Below, piece by piece: positions 39,012 through 56,232 of a stretch of DNA of 64,000 nt. Position 1 is the first letter of the stretch, and each line of letters opens with the position of its first letter. Origin of the DNA: Ceratodon purpureus (Eukaryota; Streptophyta; Bryopsida; Pseudoditrichales; Ditrichaceae); contig CM026422.1 of the NCBI GenBank assembly GCA_014871385.1, positions 9,013,374 to 9,077,373 on the forward strand, written 5' to 3'. The notes under the pieces are model-generated. The model was not told the origin of the DNA. It saw only the letters and a program-made list of their open reading frames with translations, and did no database searches. The translations under genes were made by a program, and so were the position numbers.

Positions 39012-40640
39012 CATACATGTCAATTACATTCACAGGTCTTTAGATACTCATATTGAACTACCTGTTAGGGTTTTAGAAGCATACTCCGGTCAAAACCTGG
39101 GCTACGTTTTTGCAAATACCCTTGTCTAAAGAAGTGAAGGCAGCACAAAATTTAAAGATTGAACATCAGCAGCAAATGTGCAAGAAAAACGACCACCAGG
39201 AGCCAGCAATCAGTATGACTTCTACCCCAACGATTTGTAAAGAAAATATCAGTGGCACAAAATCAAGACATCAAGGTTTGAAGCAGTATGTAAATGGATT
39301 GCTACCTTGATATTACATGAGGGTCCCATGATGCAAAAAATTAGGTACTGTTAGTTATGCCCCAATATTTGAAATGCAATTTGCATTACAAGGCCCTCAT
39401 CATGGGCATCTGATCTACTGCTTACATTGTTTGTCGAAGTAAATGTTCTTGAAGAGGCAAGTGAGGTTCTTTTCATCCAGCTAGGGTATATTATACATTA
39501 TATTCAGTGTAGAAGCCACAAAATATGCGGCGTTTCTAGCTTTGCAAACATCGTAGCTCAACCACTTGAAGTCAAATGAAAGGAGCATCCCAGGGGCATA
39601 TTGAACTTCCAAATCACCTATTGTGATAATGACTAATTTCAAAGCTGATGTTACAGTTCCATAATCTGCTCTGCAGATGTTTTCCGAAATACACTCTTAG
39701 TTCTGCTTCCTACTTGTAATCGTGGGTGCCTCCGCTAAATTACTACATGAGGGTATAACTCTTGATTGGAAAGGGATGTCTTTACCAACTATGTTCATAA
39801 AGGTTCTAAAAGATGCACATCAACAATACCTCAACTAGCGGTAAGAAGATTCCTTCCCTGCAACATGCTACAGCCTGGTGAAGAGATTACATGGCTACTG
39901 TAGACCAAGGAGTGTACCACACGAGACATTATTCTAGAGTACAGACCAAATTCTGGAGTTCCCTAGAGAGATTCTAAAGCCAGGGTTTTAGCATGAAAAC
40001 CATGCACACACTCATGCCAAAACTAAAAACAAAAAATAAAAAAACGGAACACTCATGATACTGCAGATCATCAATCCCCGATTCCCCTCTGGTCCGTCTT
40101 CATGATGAACGTCCATTCAGCACACTCAAATTTCAATGGCATCCTTACCGGGATCGGCAACTGTACAGTACAGGGCGTCTTTGATCCTCCGTACGTCTCG
40201 AGGAGCGTTACGATGATGCCCCTTGACATCAACCTGTACCAGCTCATGAACGTCAATCAAACGTGTCCAAATAAGCAGTCAAGTCGTAGCTCACATCAAT
40301 TGCAGTTCCGGAGGTCTCAACTTCTCTACTAAAGAGCTCGCTCTCTGAAGCGAGAATCGTTGTTTATAAAGCCTTGACCCTGCCTATGAGCTCAACTTCT
40401 CGTGCGTGAATTAACGAAGTATAAGTGGGTGTTCGGTCTGCAGGCTTGCACAATAGAGTCACAAGCTGCGTGGGCCTCCTAATTGGATAATGTGGGCTGT
40501 TGTGGTAATCAAGTTGTTTGTACTCGAGATGTGATTAGAGTTTTCGTTGAGAGAGAGAGAGGGAAGCTGTGACAGCGTTGAGACTTAGAACTTGCTTCTT
40601 CCTTTGGCAAAACTAGTTTATATTTCTCGACGTAGACATC
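39012..40640. other. Intergenic between RAB23 and the P450
   Basis: Nothing certain is present. A 66-codon open frame at 39110-39310 lies in the likely RAB23 3' UTR. The stretch before 40641 is the P450 leader, with a GA repeat near 40550. Confidence 0.35.
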
Positions 40641-42602
40641 ATGGTGATGTCTGTGGATGTTAGGAATGCGGTTGCTGTGCTGGTGGTGGGTGTGATTGTG
40701 ATGAAGGTGCTGAAGTTCTTGCATAGAGCAGTATGGGAGCCGCTGAGGTTGCGCCGAATCATGGAGAAGCAGGGTTTGAAGGGCCCGCCCTATCGGTTCC
40801 TCTTCGGTCAGGTGTACGAAACAGTGGCGTTCCAGGACTCTTTTCCTGAAGCTATGCCTCTGGACAACTACGCCAATTTGTCGCCAACTGTGACGCCTCA
40901 GTGTGCCCTCTTCTTCCCCAAGTACGGCAGAAACTTTGTGTATGCTAAGGGTATAGACACGCGAATGTGCGTGCGAGACGTAGAGCTTGCGAAAGAAATA
41001 TTTATCAACAACCACGCATCCTTGAGGAGGAATGAAGTTGATGATAAGATTATCACCTCTGTGGTCGGAAGAGGAATACTCGTACATATGGGGCAGAAAT
41101 GGGCTACTGAGAGACGTCAACTCAATCCCTTCTTTCACCAAGATGCACTCAAGGTTCACTCACCTCATTTCTAAATTTTTCTCCCCATCAATTGCATGCT
41201 TCTCGCAGAGTAATGGTGTTCAGATTAGAACATGAAATGTGCAAATTATAGGTTGACGACATACAACTATGAGGTCTAATTTGCCCAGCACTGTTTGCAC
41301 TGGCTGTTGCGTGCACTGCAGAGCATGGTGGCGGCAATGGTGGAAGGGACGACAACGGAAATACAAAAGTGGGAGCAGGTGGTAGCGCAAGCTGGCGGCT
41401 CGGCGGAAATCGATATCGAAGATGATCTCCTAAAGATGAATGGAAGGATGTTTTCGCATACAGCGTTCGGTATTGATTTCAATAAAGGGGAGCAGATCCG
41501 TGAGCTAATGACAGACATTTCCAAAGAAGTCTTCATAAACATCCGCAATCCCTTGTATTGGATTATTCCGGGCTATAGGTAAGTGACTATTTCGTTCGCA
41601 TTCACCATGAATTGGACCAACGTACGCAGTAGTTGATGAGCAATTGGTCTTGATCGTTACATAATTGAGAAGTGTTCGGATACTCCCAAACAGGAAAATC
41701 CCCACAAAACGGAACAGATACATTGATCAGAGCCTTGCCAAAGTACACGCTCTGGTGCAGGATGTTATGGATAGCCGTCGAGAAGCAGTTCGCAAGGGCG
41801 AAACTACCTCATACGGTAACGACCTTCTCGGGAGGATGCTGGGTGCCGCAACCGAGGGGTGGGACGAACACGCCACGGAATTCAACCTCGCGTCGGTGTT
41901 CAGTAACACCAAGCTTATATACTTCGGTGGCCAAACCTCAGTTGCGGTCCTATCTCTCTTCCTGATGCTGATGCTGGCTATCCATCCCGAATGGCAAGAA
42001 CGCGCCCGTAAAGAGGTGGCCGAGGTCATTGGCGATGCGGAGATCAATGCTAGTGCCCTTCTTCGCCTCAAAGTGGTAAGCTTTCACCGCTCCATCTTCA
42101 GTACATTGCTTGAGCAGTTGGAGATCGATCAGGTTGTTATCAAGGCCAGTTTGTATTGATCGAGATGGACATGCAGGCCGGAATGATCATAAACGAAACA
42201 CTGCGATGCTTTCCACCTGCACCATCACTAGTCAGGAAAGCAAACAAGGACATCCACCTGAAGAGCTTGTTCATTCCCAAGGGCCTGGCAATCGAGTTCG
42301 GAATGGTAGCGATCCACCAAGACAAGACCTACTGGGGAGACGATGTGGGCGAGTTCAAACCCGAGAGATTTGCAAACGGAGTCGCAGGCGCATGCACTCA
42401 TCCACAAGCATTCTCGCCCTTTGGTCTGGGACCCAAGTTCTGCATCGGCAGCAACTTCGCCATGATCCACTTGAAAGTGCTGATGGTGGCGATGCTGCAG
42501 AAATTTGAGCTCCTGCCATCTCCGAACTACAAGCATCACCCTACCTTCACCCTGGTCCAGAGACCAAAGTTCGGCATGCATATCATCCTGAAAGCTCTTT
42601 AA
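40641..42602 (+). CDS. Cytochrome P450, CYP72 clan
   Basis: Four exons join in phase: 40641-41153, 41322-41578, 41694-42075 and 42177-42602, giving 525 residues, a normal P450 length. An N-terminal hydrophobic anchor (about residues 8-22) places it on the ER membrane, facing the cytosol. The C-helix WATERR, the I-helix oxygen site FGGQTS (334-339), ETLR of the K-helix (391-394), PERF (446-449) and the heme loop FGLGPKFCIG (466-475, ligand C473) are all present, so the enzyme looks intact. The heme loop has lysine where arginine is usual. The order WEPLRLRRIMEKQGLKGPPY is typical of the CYP72 clan, which oxidises hormones, fatty acids and terpenoids with electrons from P450 reductase. The exact family and substrate cannot be read from the sequence. 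Confidence 0.93.
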
Positions 42603-44059
42603 GAAGCCTCTAAGGTTTGTGTACAAAATAGAGCCGGAGATAATGTGTTTTGAGTAGTTATTAAAAACTATTGATAAAACAGATGATTATCAAAGAAGGT
42701 AGCATCAGTTCCAGGAAGAGCTGTGAAGAATTCTTACATATAAGTTCTTCAGCTCATGATCACTTCCATTCTAGAAGGAGGTAGACCTTCATAAGTATAT
42801 TATTGTTCTATGAATGAAGTGCACAACCTACTCCATGAATTGGGAAACATAAGGTCAATCTGCCTATTCCCAAGTATTTAAGGAATTCAACATGCATTTA
42901 AGTTCTTTACAAATAAGCAACATGAACTTTTTTCCTAACACTAGCAAATGTAGTAGAAAATTATTCCAAGTTCAATCATAATTTTCTATGGGTTTCTTCA
43001 TTTATTATGAATTTTCAAAGTGGGGGACAAGTAGATGCCTAGTATTGGACATAAAAGGGGCATGAAACTCTACACTTTCCTTCTTATTTTCCACCACATG
43101 CTCACCAATTTGTGAACAAGAGTTACCCAATGTGAAAAAAACACTTAGCAAGTGTATAAAAGGCACGTATATATAAGCTCCACTTTGGGTGGAACTATGC
43201 TCAGTGTAAAATGGGTTAGTAGGGTTAGGAAATAGGTGGGTGCTTGAGAATAGGCAAATTCACCTTATGTGTTGATAGATGAGTGGATATACACGAACAT
43301 GTTGAATCTCTTGACTCTTTGCTTCTATCACAGACTCTTTATCATAGATTGCAAGTTGCTTTTAAACATCTAGTATGTAAAAATCTAATAAGTTCACATT
43401 AAACAATGTAGGTTATATCAATATCTAACTTAAACCGAACTCACAACAAGTTATGTACTCCATAACATTTTTACTTTTAGACCTTTCAAACATCATAGAA
43501 ATTTCGATACAACTTTAATATTATTTTGTTTGTATTTTCTTGACCATTGTGTATTTTTTCTATGCTACTTGTGTCACTTAACGAGTAAAAAGGTATTGAA
43601 ACTAGCCTGGGTTCTCATAAAAAAAATAGTATGCTATAATAAGAAATATCAGTATATGTACCTGAAAAAATAGGCGCTTCCACCTTCAATCACTTCATGT
43701 CAATGAGGCTTAATATTTATTGCAATGAAATGACATGTCAAGGAGCGCCACAACTTACACTATCGACCACTAAAGCATCGAACGGCCATGTTAAAGCCGC
43801 GACCCACACGGGTACCCACGCACCGAGAACACCGAAGCAAACCGCCATGAATGGAAACACATAGCCACAAGACCCCTAGCATCTACCCACGCGCCTAGAT
43901 CCGACTCCAGCAATGCGTGAGAGAAGAACACAAAGGAGAGTACGGTGCAACTGGGTTGAGAAGCTCTCGTGCAGGAATCGCAGCGCCAGTTGCAGCTCCG
44001 GAGCTCACACAATCTCAAGGACCCCCACGCCCACGCGCAGGCACGCACTCCCCGTCGCC
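42603..44059. other. Intergenic; promoter of the complex I gene at its end
   Basis: AT-rich sequence turns GC-rich from about 43780, ahead of the start codon at 44060. No other gene is supported. Confidence 0.4.
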
Positions 44060-47792
<3,733 letters not shown>

Positions 47793-49946
47793 TTGAAGTC
47801 GTCAGCTGATTTGTTGTTGAGGTTGACCCCACATATAGTGCATTGAGGCTTCTTAGATAGCCATTTTTAATAATCAAGTTTCTTTCACGTTCTGAAGCGG
47901 ATCGCACACTGGCTGGGCTTTGTCCTGGTAGGTCGTTGATACCTACCAGTTAGTTTTCCTTGGATGTTTTTTTTGGAGGCCATGTCGTTGTTTGGTGCTT
48001 TTTGGCTGTGTAGTGTTGTTTTGGAAATACCTCTTGGTAAGGGCTGCTTCATATTCTGCCCGAAGGTGTGATGAATACAATCATGAGTGCCATGCGAATA
48101 GACTACTGACGCATCAGAGATGGGTGCCCGAAAAAGTTAGGAGTGGTGTATATTAGGTATTATCTAATTGATAAGTTGACCTACAATTATATCTTTGAAG
48201 TCATGTGAGAAACCTTCTAAGATATACGGCTGGTGGATGAAGGAATCAAGCACTTTAAGATTACTATGTTGGAGTTTGAAAGTTTTATTCTCGTATTCAC
48301 ATGTCATATATGGCATGTCAAAGTTTATATCCGTACCTATTCATTGTTTCCGAATAATAGCTCTTTCTATATTACATAACTTTTTATTTGTGGAACCTAT
48401 TCAACGCAAATTTTGGCACGTTTAAAAACTTGTTCCAAGAACTTGTCTAGTGGAAGTGGTTGTTCTTAAGGATCATGTCTATGAACTTCATGAAAAATCA
48501 CCATTTGCATTATTGGATTGAGAGTGCATTTCTAGGTTCACAAAAGCACGTGAAACACAACAAAAAAAAAGCTAACAACAACGATTAGAAGAGAGACCAC
48601 TTAACAACGCTCATGTCATTGGTGTTATTATAAGTTCAATGTGGCAAACACCGTATCCAAAGGACTCCACAAGGAGCCACAAATCTAGTCTATGTGAATA
48701 AATTGGCTAGACACCACAAGGAAGTAAAAATCAACACCTAAACCACACAGCACACTAAAATAAATGGCAATGAATTAGAATCCAACCCGGCCTAGTGTGT
48801 GGAAGAAAAATTTCTACAATAACCTTGATTCAGTTGAAATTTCTATTCTATGTCTACTACTTGAGTTGCAATTCAATACAATGATTTCTCTGAAAACCAG
48901 ACACCATATTGAAAAAGAAAAGGACCTTAATAACACATGGGCGATTTTAGGAAACAACAATCTTTTGGAATGAATTAGAAAATGGGCTTCAATACAATGA
49001 TAATAGTAGCACATTACACGGGAAAAAATAGAGAAGCATAGCATCTCATATGTTCCACACTACAGTTACATCAACTCTTTCCATTTCTACAATCAGATAG
49101 CTAATTTTAAACTATAGCAAAACTAATAATCTAAACCATTAACCCCTAAAAGAATAAGAGTATTTCCTTTTCATAACTCTCACTTAATACCTCTTGTCAA
49201 AGCAAGCTAATTCATTTGACATTGTGACATTTTTCAATGAATTCAACCGTAGAATCTTATAGATAACATAGTAAAAGTCTCCCTCTCCAAAATCTAGAGT
49301 TGGAATCAAAGTGGATTGCAAGATCGTAGGCCTAAAACTTCAAAAACATGTTTTTTTACAATCCTTATTAAAGCTGAAAATTTAATTGTCTTTATTTAAA
49401 AAAAAATAGTGATTAGTGTTATTGATTGGATAAATTGGTATTGTAATAGTTCAATGAGTTGAGGATTTACCACAAAAAAATAAAAAAATTCAAAAGAACG
49501 AAATCTCAATACTCACCATTCAGAAAATTAGAAAGTGGATAGGGGTATAAAATGGTAGTAAAACCTAAATCACTAATCATGTTAACATAAAATACAATAA
49601 TGTTAATTCCAATGGTGGGCAAAGACCCAAACAACATGGAGTAGCATTTCTATGACCATAGAAGTGAGTTCCCATACTCCGGTTATGATGCATCACATAT
49701 AATTTTGTGATATGCATATGATTTGCGTGCCTATGTACCCTCTCCGAGCAATCCATCGGGCAACAAATATGTAGAAATTAGAGAATTGAGGATGAAAGGA
49801 ACAACCTTCCGTGGAATAGATGATAGCTCGATTATTTTAGAAGTATGAAAAACTTTGAATTCTTATAAATAACGCGTTCGATATCCAAATGATGAATGGT
49901 TTGGTGCGTCGAAATCCCCTCTTCAAAACGTGTCAACAAGTACGTC
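47793..49946. other. AT-rich region within the left arm
   Basis: The first part is the 3' UTR of NDUFV2. The remainder has no supported gene; a truncated family 1 element starts at 49143. Confidence 0.4.
49143..49400. mobile_element. Truncated family 1 piggyBac-like element
   Basis: TTAA at 49139-49142 is followed by CCCCTAAAAG and then by diverged family text (GATTGCAAGATCGTA). No right terminus was found. Confidence 0.5.
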
Positions 49947-50018
49947 TGGAGACGCCGGGTATCATTCCCGGTACCTCTCGCATGCAAAGCGAGCGCTCTT
50001 CCATTTGAGCTACACCCC
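49947..50018 (-). pseudogene. tRNA-Ala (UGC)-like relic, left arm
   Basis: The D arm and the anticodon arm (CTCGC TTTGCAT GCGAG) match plant tRNA-Ala with anticodon TGC. The acceptor start is GGGGTGTAG, one base shorter than usual, and does not pair well. The T loop is AATGATA in place of the TTCGATC type, so the B box is ruined. It is probably not transcribed or charged. Confidence 0.65.
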
Positions 50019-51312
50019 AAGAGTGCCACGTGTAAGTGACGTGGAAAGTACGTGTCTGATAGCTCCCTGCAAACGTTTTGAACCAACGCATTGTCGATGG
50101 CTGCGAATTGAATCAACGCATTGGATCAATGCATCGAAATCAGTAACCCGCCCTTTACTCAGCCACCCCATTCATCAGCAACGTGCTCCAGGCCGCTCTA
50201 ACTCATCTGCAAATTCTCATTCGCAATCCCGAGGTGGCCCACCCTGAACTGGACAGAGGATCTCAGCCAAGACGTTTAATTCTGAGCCATGCCAATTTTA
50301 AACGACTCAGTGAATCCTTGGATGTTTTTCATAGGTTTCACTGTGTGTCCTCAACAGCTGCACTGGGATTTCACATTTTTTTACATTTGAAGAGGTGAGC
50401 AGAAATGTGGGAAATGCATGTTACCTTGCTGACAAATAATGATGTTACATTTTCTCAGGCTGCAACTTACAAATTCAAATAGCCCAGGAGCCCACATTGT
50501 GGCTTTGCTGGGGGTTGGACGCCCATCTCTTGACAAATATGCCGCCTGCCAGTCATCCATGTGGTGGTGATTTGGCCCTTGAGTGATGATCAAATGTACA
50601 AACATATAGGTGAGAATGAAGTGATTAGCATTGCATTAGGAGTCATTGGATTTATTTGTAAATTCTGAAAAGTCTTCTATGTGCACATCACCAAAGCAAT
50701 ATATTTGGACCTCTTTTTAACGATCATATGGGAGTAGAAACATCAGAGATGACCGTGGAGGAACTTAAAGTTGTGGGTACGTAGTACATTAAAGTTGCTG
50801 ATAGTACATTTTTTTTTTTTTTTTATGCAATTATTTTTCAAGTCACATTACAAAATAGTTATGATAACTAATCTGTGATGTGATATTGTTCTATGAATAT
50901 GCAATGCGATACGTACTCTTGGCAAGCACCCATTAGTCTTGTTTACATTTTGAACAATGAGTAATGTGACGTCTGTATGTGTCTTTGAATGTTATGTGAG
51001 ATGTATTGTATGATGTCCGGAACATAAATAAAAGAGGTTATCATGATCACTTGCCATGTCACAGTGGATGCTTAAATGGTGAGTAGACAATACTTCATGA
51101 GTCGTCTACGTATTGCATTTGATGTCTTGTAAAACATCATATACAAGACGTGAGGATGTTCTCTATGACCTCTTCAAATAATATCAACTCAAATATCTTC
51201 TAAAACATCCCCTCTAGCATCCTGTCCAACATCTTCTCAAACATCATGTCAATCTCCATCTCTAGCATCCTCTCAAACATCTTTCCAAACGACATAGCAA
51301 ACATTGTCTTAA
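50019..51312. other. Left arm, no gene seen
   Basis: The only structure noted is the T16 run at 50809-50824 and a degenerate CATCNTCTC-type repeat at about 51180-51305 (repeated ACATC). Confidence 0.35.
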
Positions 51313-51560
51313 CCCCTAAAGGCCCTTGGTGTTTTTGGAGCCAAAACTGCCAAAAACATACATCTATTGATAGAAACCTATTTTTTAAAATTTAGACATT
51401 AAATTGAATATTCAATCATACAATCTTGTAATTACCTTACTCAAAAAGGTGCACACCAATTACCGTAGAGATTCCAATATATAACGTTTGAAGTCACACT
51501 AAAAGTTTTTGAAGAGTCTCTCGTTTGAATTTCCAATTGAGAGATTAGACTATCATTTTT
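51313..51560. mobile_element. Second truncated family 1-like element
   Basis: TTAA at 51309-51312 is followed by CCCCTAAAGGCCC and by text related to the other copies (TTGGAGCCAAAACTGCC). The far terminus is not visible. Confidence 0.5.
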
Positions 51561-52017
51561 GACATGACATTACGGCCCCTACACGCGTGGATCCCCTCTT
51601 CCTTCTTAGTATACACCATAAGTACGATAAATCTTTTGTAACAAAATTTTAAACATGGATCAAATGCACTCATTGAAAAATTTAGAATCTATGGTAAAAA
51701 ACTACCAAAATGCATTAGAAGGTCCTGCAATTTGGTGCACTACATCTTAATATTAGTTTCTCCCACTTCTTTGGAGGTGTCTCTAAGTACATCGAAGTAG
51801 TAAGAAGTGATCTTTAATTGTAGACACATATGTTCTTCAAATCCAAAATGACACTTTATAGCTTCAAAACCACCATCTAAAAAGTAGCAACCAAGTATTT
51901 GCATTCACCACAACTCTAATCCTTGCAAGAGACTAGGGAAGGTATGAAAAGTCCCTCTAAATTAGCTCAATCTACGTAAAGTTTATCCATGCAAGCAAAT
52001 GTCAATATTTGGTAGGG

Positions 52018-52290
52018 GATGTTACCCTCCAGGGTTTTGTATCCCGTCTGGTCGTGACTATCCCGTCGTGACGTTGGAATGGGTCGCGACGAGGGTCCTC
52101 CGACGTCATAATAGGTTTTGTAGTGTAAAAATGAAAAAGTAAAATTGAAAAGGTTGCGTTAAGGAGTTGGGCCGTCACAATAAAGACCGAATGGAACGTC
52201 CGGTCGTGACTCTAAACCGTCGTGACGTCCCGACATTATGACGCAAGAGGGCCACGTCACGACCGAATAGAAAACCCTGGTAACATCCAT
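52018..52290. mobile_element. MITE-like element with long TIRs
   Basis: The left end (GATGTTACCCTCCAGGGTTT) and the complement of the right end (GATGTTACCAGGGTTTTCTA) pair over more than 30 bp, continuing into GGTCGTGAC. The centre contains repeated CGTGACG-type motifs and no coding frame. The mirror copy lies at 58360-58632. Confidence 0.65.
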
Positions 52291-52867
52291 GGTTTGGAAA
52301 AAAAAAAAAAAACAAAATTGCAGGCTCCAATAAATTCTGGCGGTGAGGTGTTTGAGTGGGTGTTTTAGTTATTGGAGAGAAGCGCGTTGGGCGTTGTTGC
52401 TGTGGGTTTAAACTTTTAGTATGAAGGTGTTTTGGTGGCTTCAATTGTGGAATGCTGCAGTCATGCGGTTATCCCTGTTCTTTTTGGTTCCTATTAGTTG
52501 TGGAGAACGTTGAAGTGGTTGGAATGAAGGTTTCGTGGCCATCAATATTAGAGTATTAGTGAGTATTCTTGAGCCCTCTCTCACTCATTTCGACAACCAG
52601 ATGGGAGTATGAACATATTGGATATATAGGCCTATATTTGTTAACTATGATCAATAATATTTGGATAATTTTTCATGTTCAATTGTATCATGTAAATCAT
52701 AAAGGGAAGCACAATTAAGTAGACCAAAAAAGTACTTATCTAAATGTCAATTTCAGCGTTTTGCAAAAAAATGCACAAAAGTGATGGAAAGATGTAACTG
52801 AGTTCAATTTTTCGGATAATTTTAGATTCAATTTGTTTTCCTACAATTTAGGAATGTTTCGTGTTAA

Positions 52868-53717
52868 CCCCTAAACGGCCAAGGGTGTTTTTCATCAAAA
52901 CTGCCTGAAACTAGCCCTTCTTCAAAGCAAGGTGGATTTTGCAAAGTTGAGGTCTTAATTAGTACATCTAACGGTAAGATCTTGTAGCTAACTTCTATGT
53001 CTACATGTCCACCAAATCTTACACACTCATTCCTCACCAATTGCAAGATCGTAACGTTCAAAGTTGAAAAACAAGTTTTTTTCCCTGTGCAAAAAGGGAT
53101 CAGCAGAGTTTTGAAGGCCCAAAAAACCATTTTTTTCCATTATGGATTTTGGGGGTTTTGATGCACGTCAAAGAAGACTGAGTTAGCTAATTGTGTTAGA
53201 AAAAATGTATTCAGAAAAGTTGTGGAAGGTTGCCAAAACAATCATTTTCTACTAGGGGGTGTACTGAAATTCACAAACAAAGGCCGTTTTTGGACAATAA
53301 AAATAGCATATGAAAAAAATTTGGATTAAAAATCCGAACGGTGATAACATGCTCTACTACCTTATCTACAAATAGAAATTTTTATTTTAAAAAAATATCA
53401 AAATCTCAATTTTTGGTGGAATTTCAAAGTTTCGTCTTTAGGCAGATTTGGGCAGATTTGGGCAGTTTTGGGCAGTTTTGGGCAGAAATTGCTGCATTCA
53501 CAGTGGCTGAGAGCCTGCCCGTGGAAGGGCGTTTTATGCTCAGAGGAGCATAACTTTTTCTCACTTCATCCAAAGAAAATAAAAAAAATATCCCCATAAA
53601 CCTCTTGAAAAGACCTTTTACCACAAAAAATTTCAAAAATTTTCAAGTAAATTTGAATTTTTAGGAACCTGCCCAAATTTCAAAAACACCCATTCTAGGA
53701 CAATGGCCGTTTAGGGG
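52868..53717. mobile_element. piggyBac-like non-autonomous element, family 1 (850 bp)
   Basis: TTAA flanks at 52864-52867 and 53718-53721 enclose a perfect 14-bp TIR, CCCCTAAACGGCCA and its complement. An inner array of GGGCAGATTT / GGGCAGTTTT units lies at about 53440-53485. This is the best-kept copy and sits in the spacer, 277 bp from the arm edge. Confidence 0.85.
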
Positions 53718-54002
53718 TTAAGTAGTGACTTTAAAGTTATTGTACGAAGGCTTTAATTCCAAGCAAAGTGAATGGAGTCATTTGAAAAAGTAGCTTATAA
53801 AGAATCAAAACTATCTAAAAACCTACTTTTGATGGCGTCGTGCCCACCATAAGTTTGAGAGTTATTTCTAAAATGGTCATTTCATATACTTGTTAAATTG
53901 TTTAGGATTCCAAAATCACCGCAAGGATGTTTCTTAAGAAAGTCATTTCTGAGGTACTTTTTGTGGGTTTATTTTCACCAAACATTGTTTTTTGAATTGG
54001 GA

Positions 54003-54403
54003 CATTAGGAGAAAAATCGGGTCACAAAAAGGCCGTGTAAGCGGCACGTGAGAGAAAAAAACAGGCACTGCCCGCGTACTTTTTGACATGGCACTGGACG
54101 TGCCACCGTGGTGCCAGCAACCGCCACGGGGGCTCGAACCAATGACCTCCGAGCGAGGCGTGTGGAGGGCACGAGCTACAGTGTCGGGCTGACACCATCT
54201 GCCCACGGGGGACCAAACCCCGAGCCAAGGCATTCATGTCTCAACTAATATTCCGAGGACCTTTGTTGTGAGTGCCCCACGCAATTCTGTGCGGGCACCA
54301 ACTCTGGCATCCGCTGCCAGCGGCAGAGGTGCCCAAAGTAGGGAGTTCACCTAGAAAGGGCAAACTTACACGGCCTTTTCATGACCCCAAATTTCTCCTA
54401 ATG
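54003..54403. mobile_element. TIR element with a tRNA-like internal promoter (401 bp)
   Basis: The ends form an imperfect 38-bp TIR: CATTAGGAGAAAAATCGGGT at the left, and CATTAGGAGAAATTTGGGGT as the complement of the right, both continuing to AAAAGGCCGTGTAAG. On the minus strand at about 54125-54180 the interior has a Pol III A-box-like TGTAGCTCGTGCCC and a perfect B box GGTTCGAGCCC. This looks like a tRNA-derived (SINE-like) module caught within a DNA-transposon-like shell. Confidence 0.6.
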
Positions 54404-54524
54404 AAAACCTTTACTAAAGACAATAAACGACACCTGATGAAGATATTAAGATTTTGGAAAAGTTCATTTTCATGATTGAGAAGAAGAAGTCAAATTAAGT
54501 TTCAATTAAAGATATTCTTTTATT

Positions 54525-54693
54525 GTAGATGCATGTGATATAACCTATGACACTTTAACAAGTGACTAAAGTGTTCAGAAACTACACCAAAATGCTCAAA
54601 ATCAGCTTTGAGCTTTAAAATACAGCACACTTCATAATCACTTCATAGTGATCACATGTGTCACTTTGTGGTCCACTTTACCGTGCTCCCCCC
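54525..54693 (-). repeat. Partial copy of the element at 107-844
   Basis: On the minus strand it reads GAGCACGGTAAAGTGGACCA and continues with the same text as 115-270 (AAGTGTGCT, then CTCAAAGCTGATTTTGAG). Only this end is present. Confidence 0.6.
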
Positions 54694-56232
54694 TTACCAT
54701 ATATTCTTATCCAAGGATATATCCAATTTTTTTAATAATTGTATCCTCTATCCTTGGTTGTGATCAATATATAATAATATGATATAATTGTTTATTAAGT
54801 GATGTCATCGTAGGAAATAATTTCTTTTAGAGTGTACAATTGGACAATGGAGAACTAATGATTTGGATAAGTCATACCATGGTATAATTTATAAAGAGTA
54901 CTAATGGCATATTAAAATGACTCATCAAGAAGTATAATTAACAATTCTTTTACCATTTTAGTTTCTCATAAATACATTTCTACCCAGTTTTTATAGAGCC
55001 AAGTAAACAACACCAAGGATAAAACAATAATCTAATATCAAAGCCCCTACAATTGTATCTTAAGTTCATTCACCTCTACAATTATATTTTTCTAAAGTTA
55101 CAAAGCGTTATTGCATAATTCCGTCCACTTCAAAAAAGAATTCACCTGCGAAAGCTATGGTTTCATCTGCCAATTTAGCGATAATTTGACATGCTACCTT
55201 ACATACATACTCGCAAGCTGCGCATTACCAACCATAATCATCTCGGGAGCCGAAACTAGCTCAGCCGCGGCAGCCTCTAGAGTACATGAGGACGGCGTGT
55301 GAATGGAGGAAGTGCAGGATAATATAAAAATGTAGAAACTAGGCTGTTAATAGTATCGCTTCGGAACATGATCGATGTCACAAGGGTCTCACACACGGCG
55401 TCACAGCCAAGCATCGATCGGGAATATTGTAGGTCTTATCAACACTGATCTGCCGTCGACAACATCGCGGAGGTAGCGGCGTAGCCACACCTGCTCAACC
55501 GAAATCAGCGCTGATCTGCACATGAGGAAGTGCCCCGCGGGGAGCATTAGTGACCCGATGAGTACCTTCAAGAACAGTGATTCTGTGCGTTTACGTCCTA
55601 GCACTCTGTCGCAGCTCTCATGAGATCAAGAGACGGAACAGTGAAATATGGAAAATTCCTGATCTCATCTGCAATGAAGTTTTGCAAATTGCTTATGCAT
55701 TTGTGTCTGGAAAGGGTTTCAAGATATGCGCAACGTGACATTCGTTTTAATGATGTCGTGGCTGTCATTTTAAGCACCACACATTGAGGGACGTTAGCCT
55801 GCCAATAATGGTCAGATATAGTGTAGTGCCGACCTCGCATGCTTTCTGCATGGTCTTTGACTCTCAGATGCCGAATGGTATATAATGCGACGTCTCGGTG
55901 AAGCATGCAGGTCAACCAGCGGAGCAGTTTGTGAGACGAGTGCAGGTTGGTTCTGTCGGGTGGGTGGCGAGACATACGTACCCGATATACATCGGGTCGA
56001 CTGCATTCTCTTCAGGCGACTCACCGGTAAGGGATCTGGGTCTACGACGTCATGGGTCAAGCCTCTTGACGATTCCTGTGAATGATTCTCTGGCTTCGTG
56101 TTTGAACAGCTCGCCGTATCTTCTACAAGTCCAGTGTTGCATGGCAGTCGTCCTGTCTGTACTCGATTGTGTAGTTGACGTTGGTGCTGATCCCTGCATG
56201 GTTTCTGTGCACGCTTTGCAGCTTCGGTCGAG
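54694..56232. other. Spacer; promoter and leader of the secreted-protein gene
   Basis: AT-rich to about 55150, then GC-rich. A TATA-type site (TATATAA) at 55879-55885 could drive the gene at 56233. The ORFs on the minus strand here look like shadows. Confidence 0.4.
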
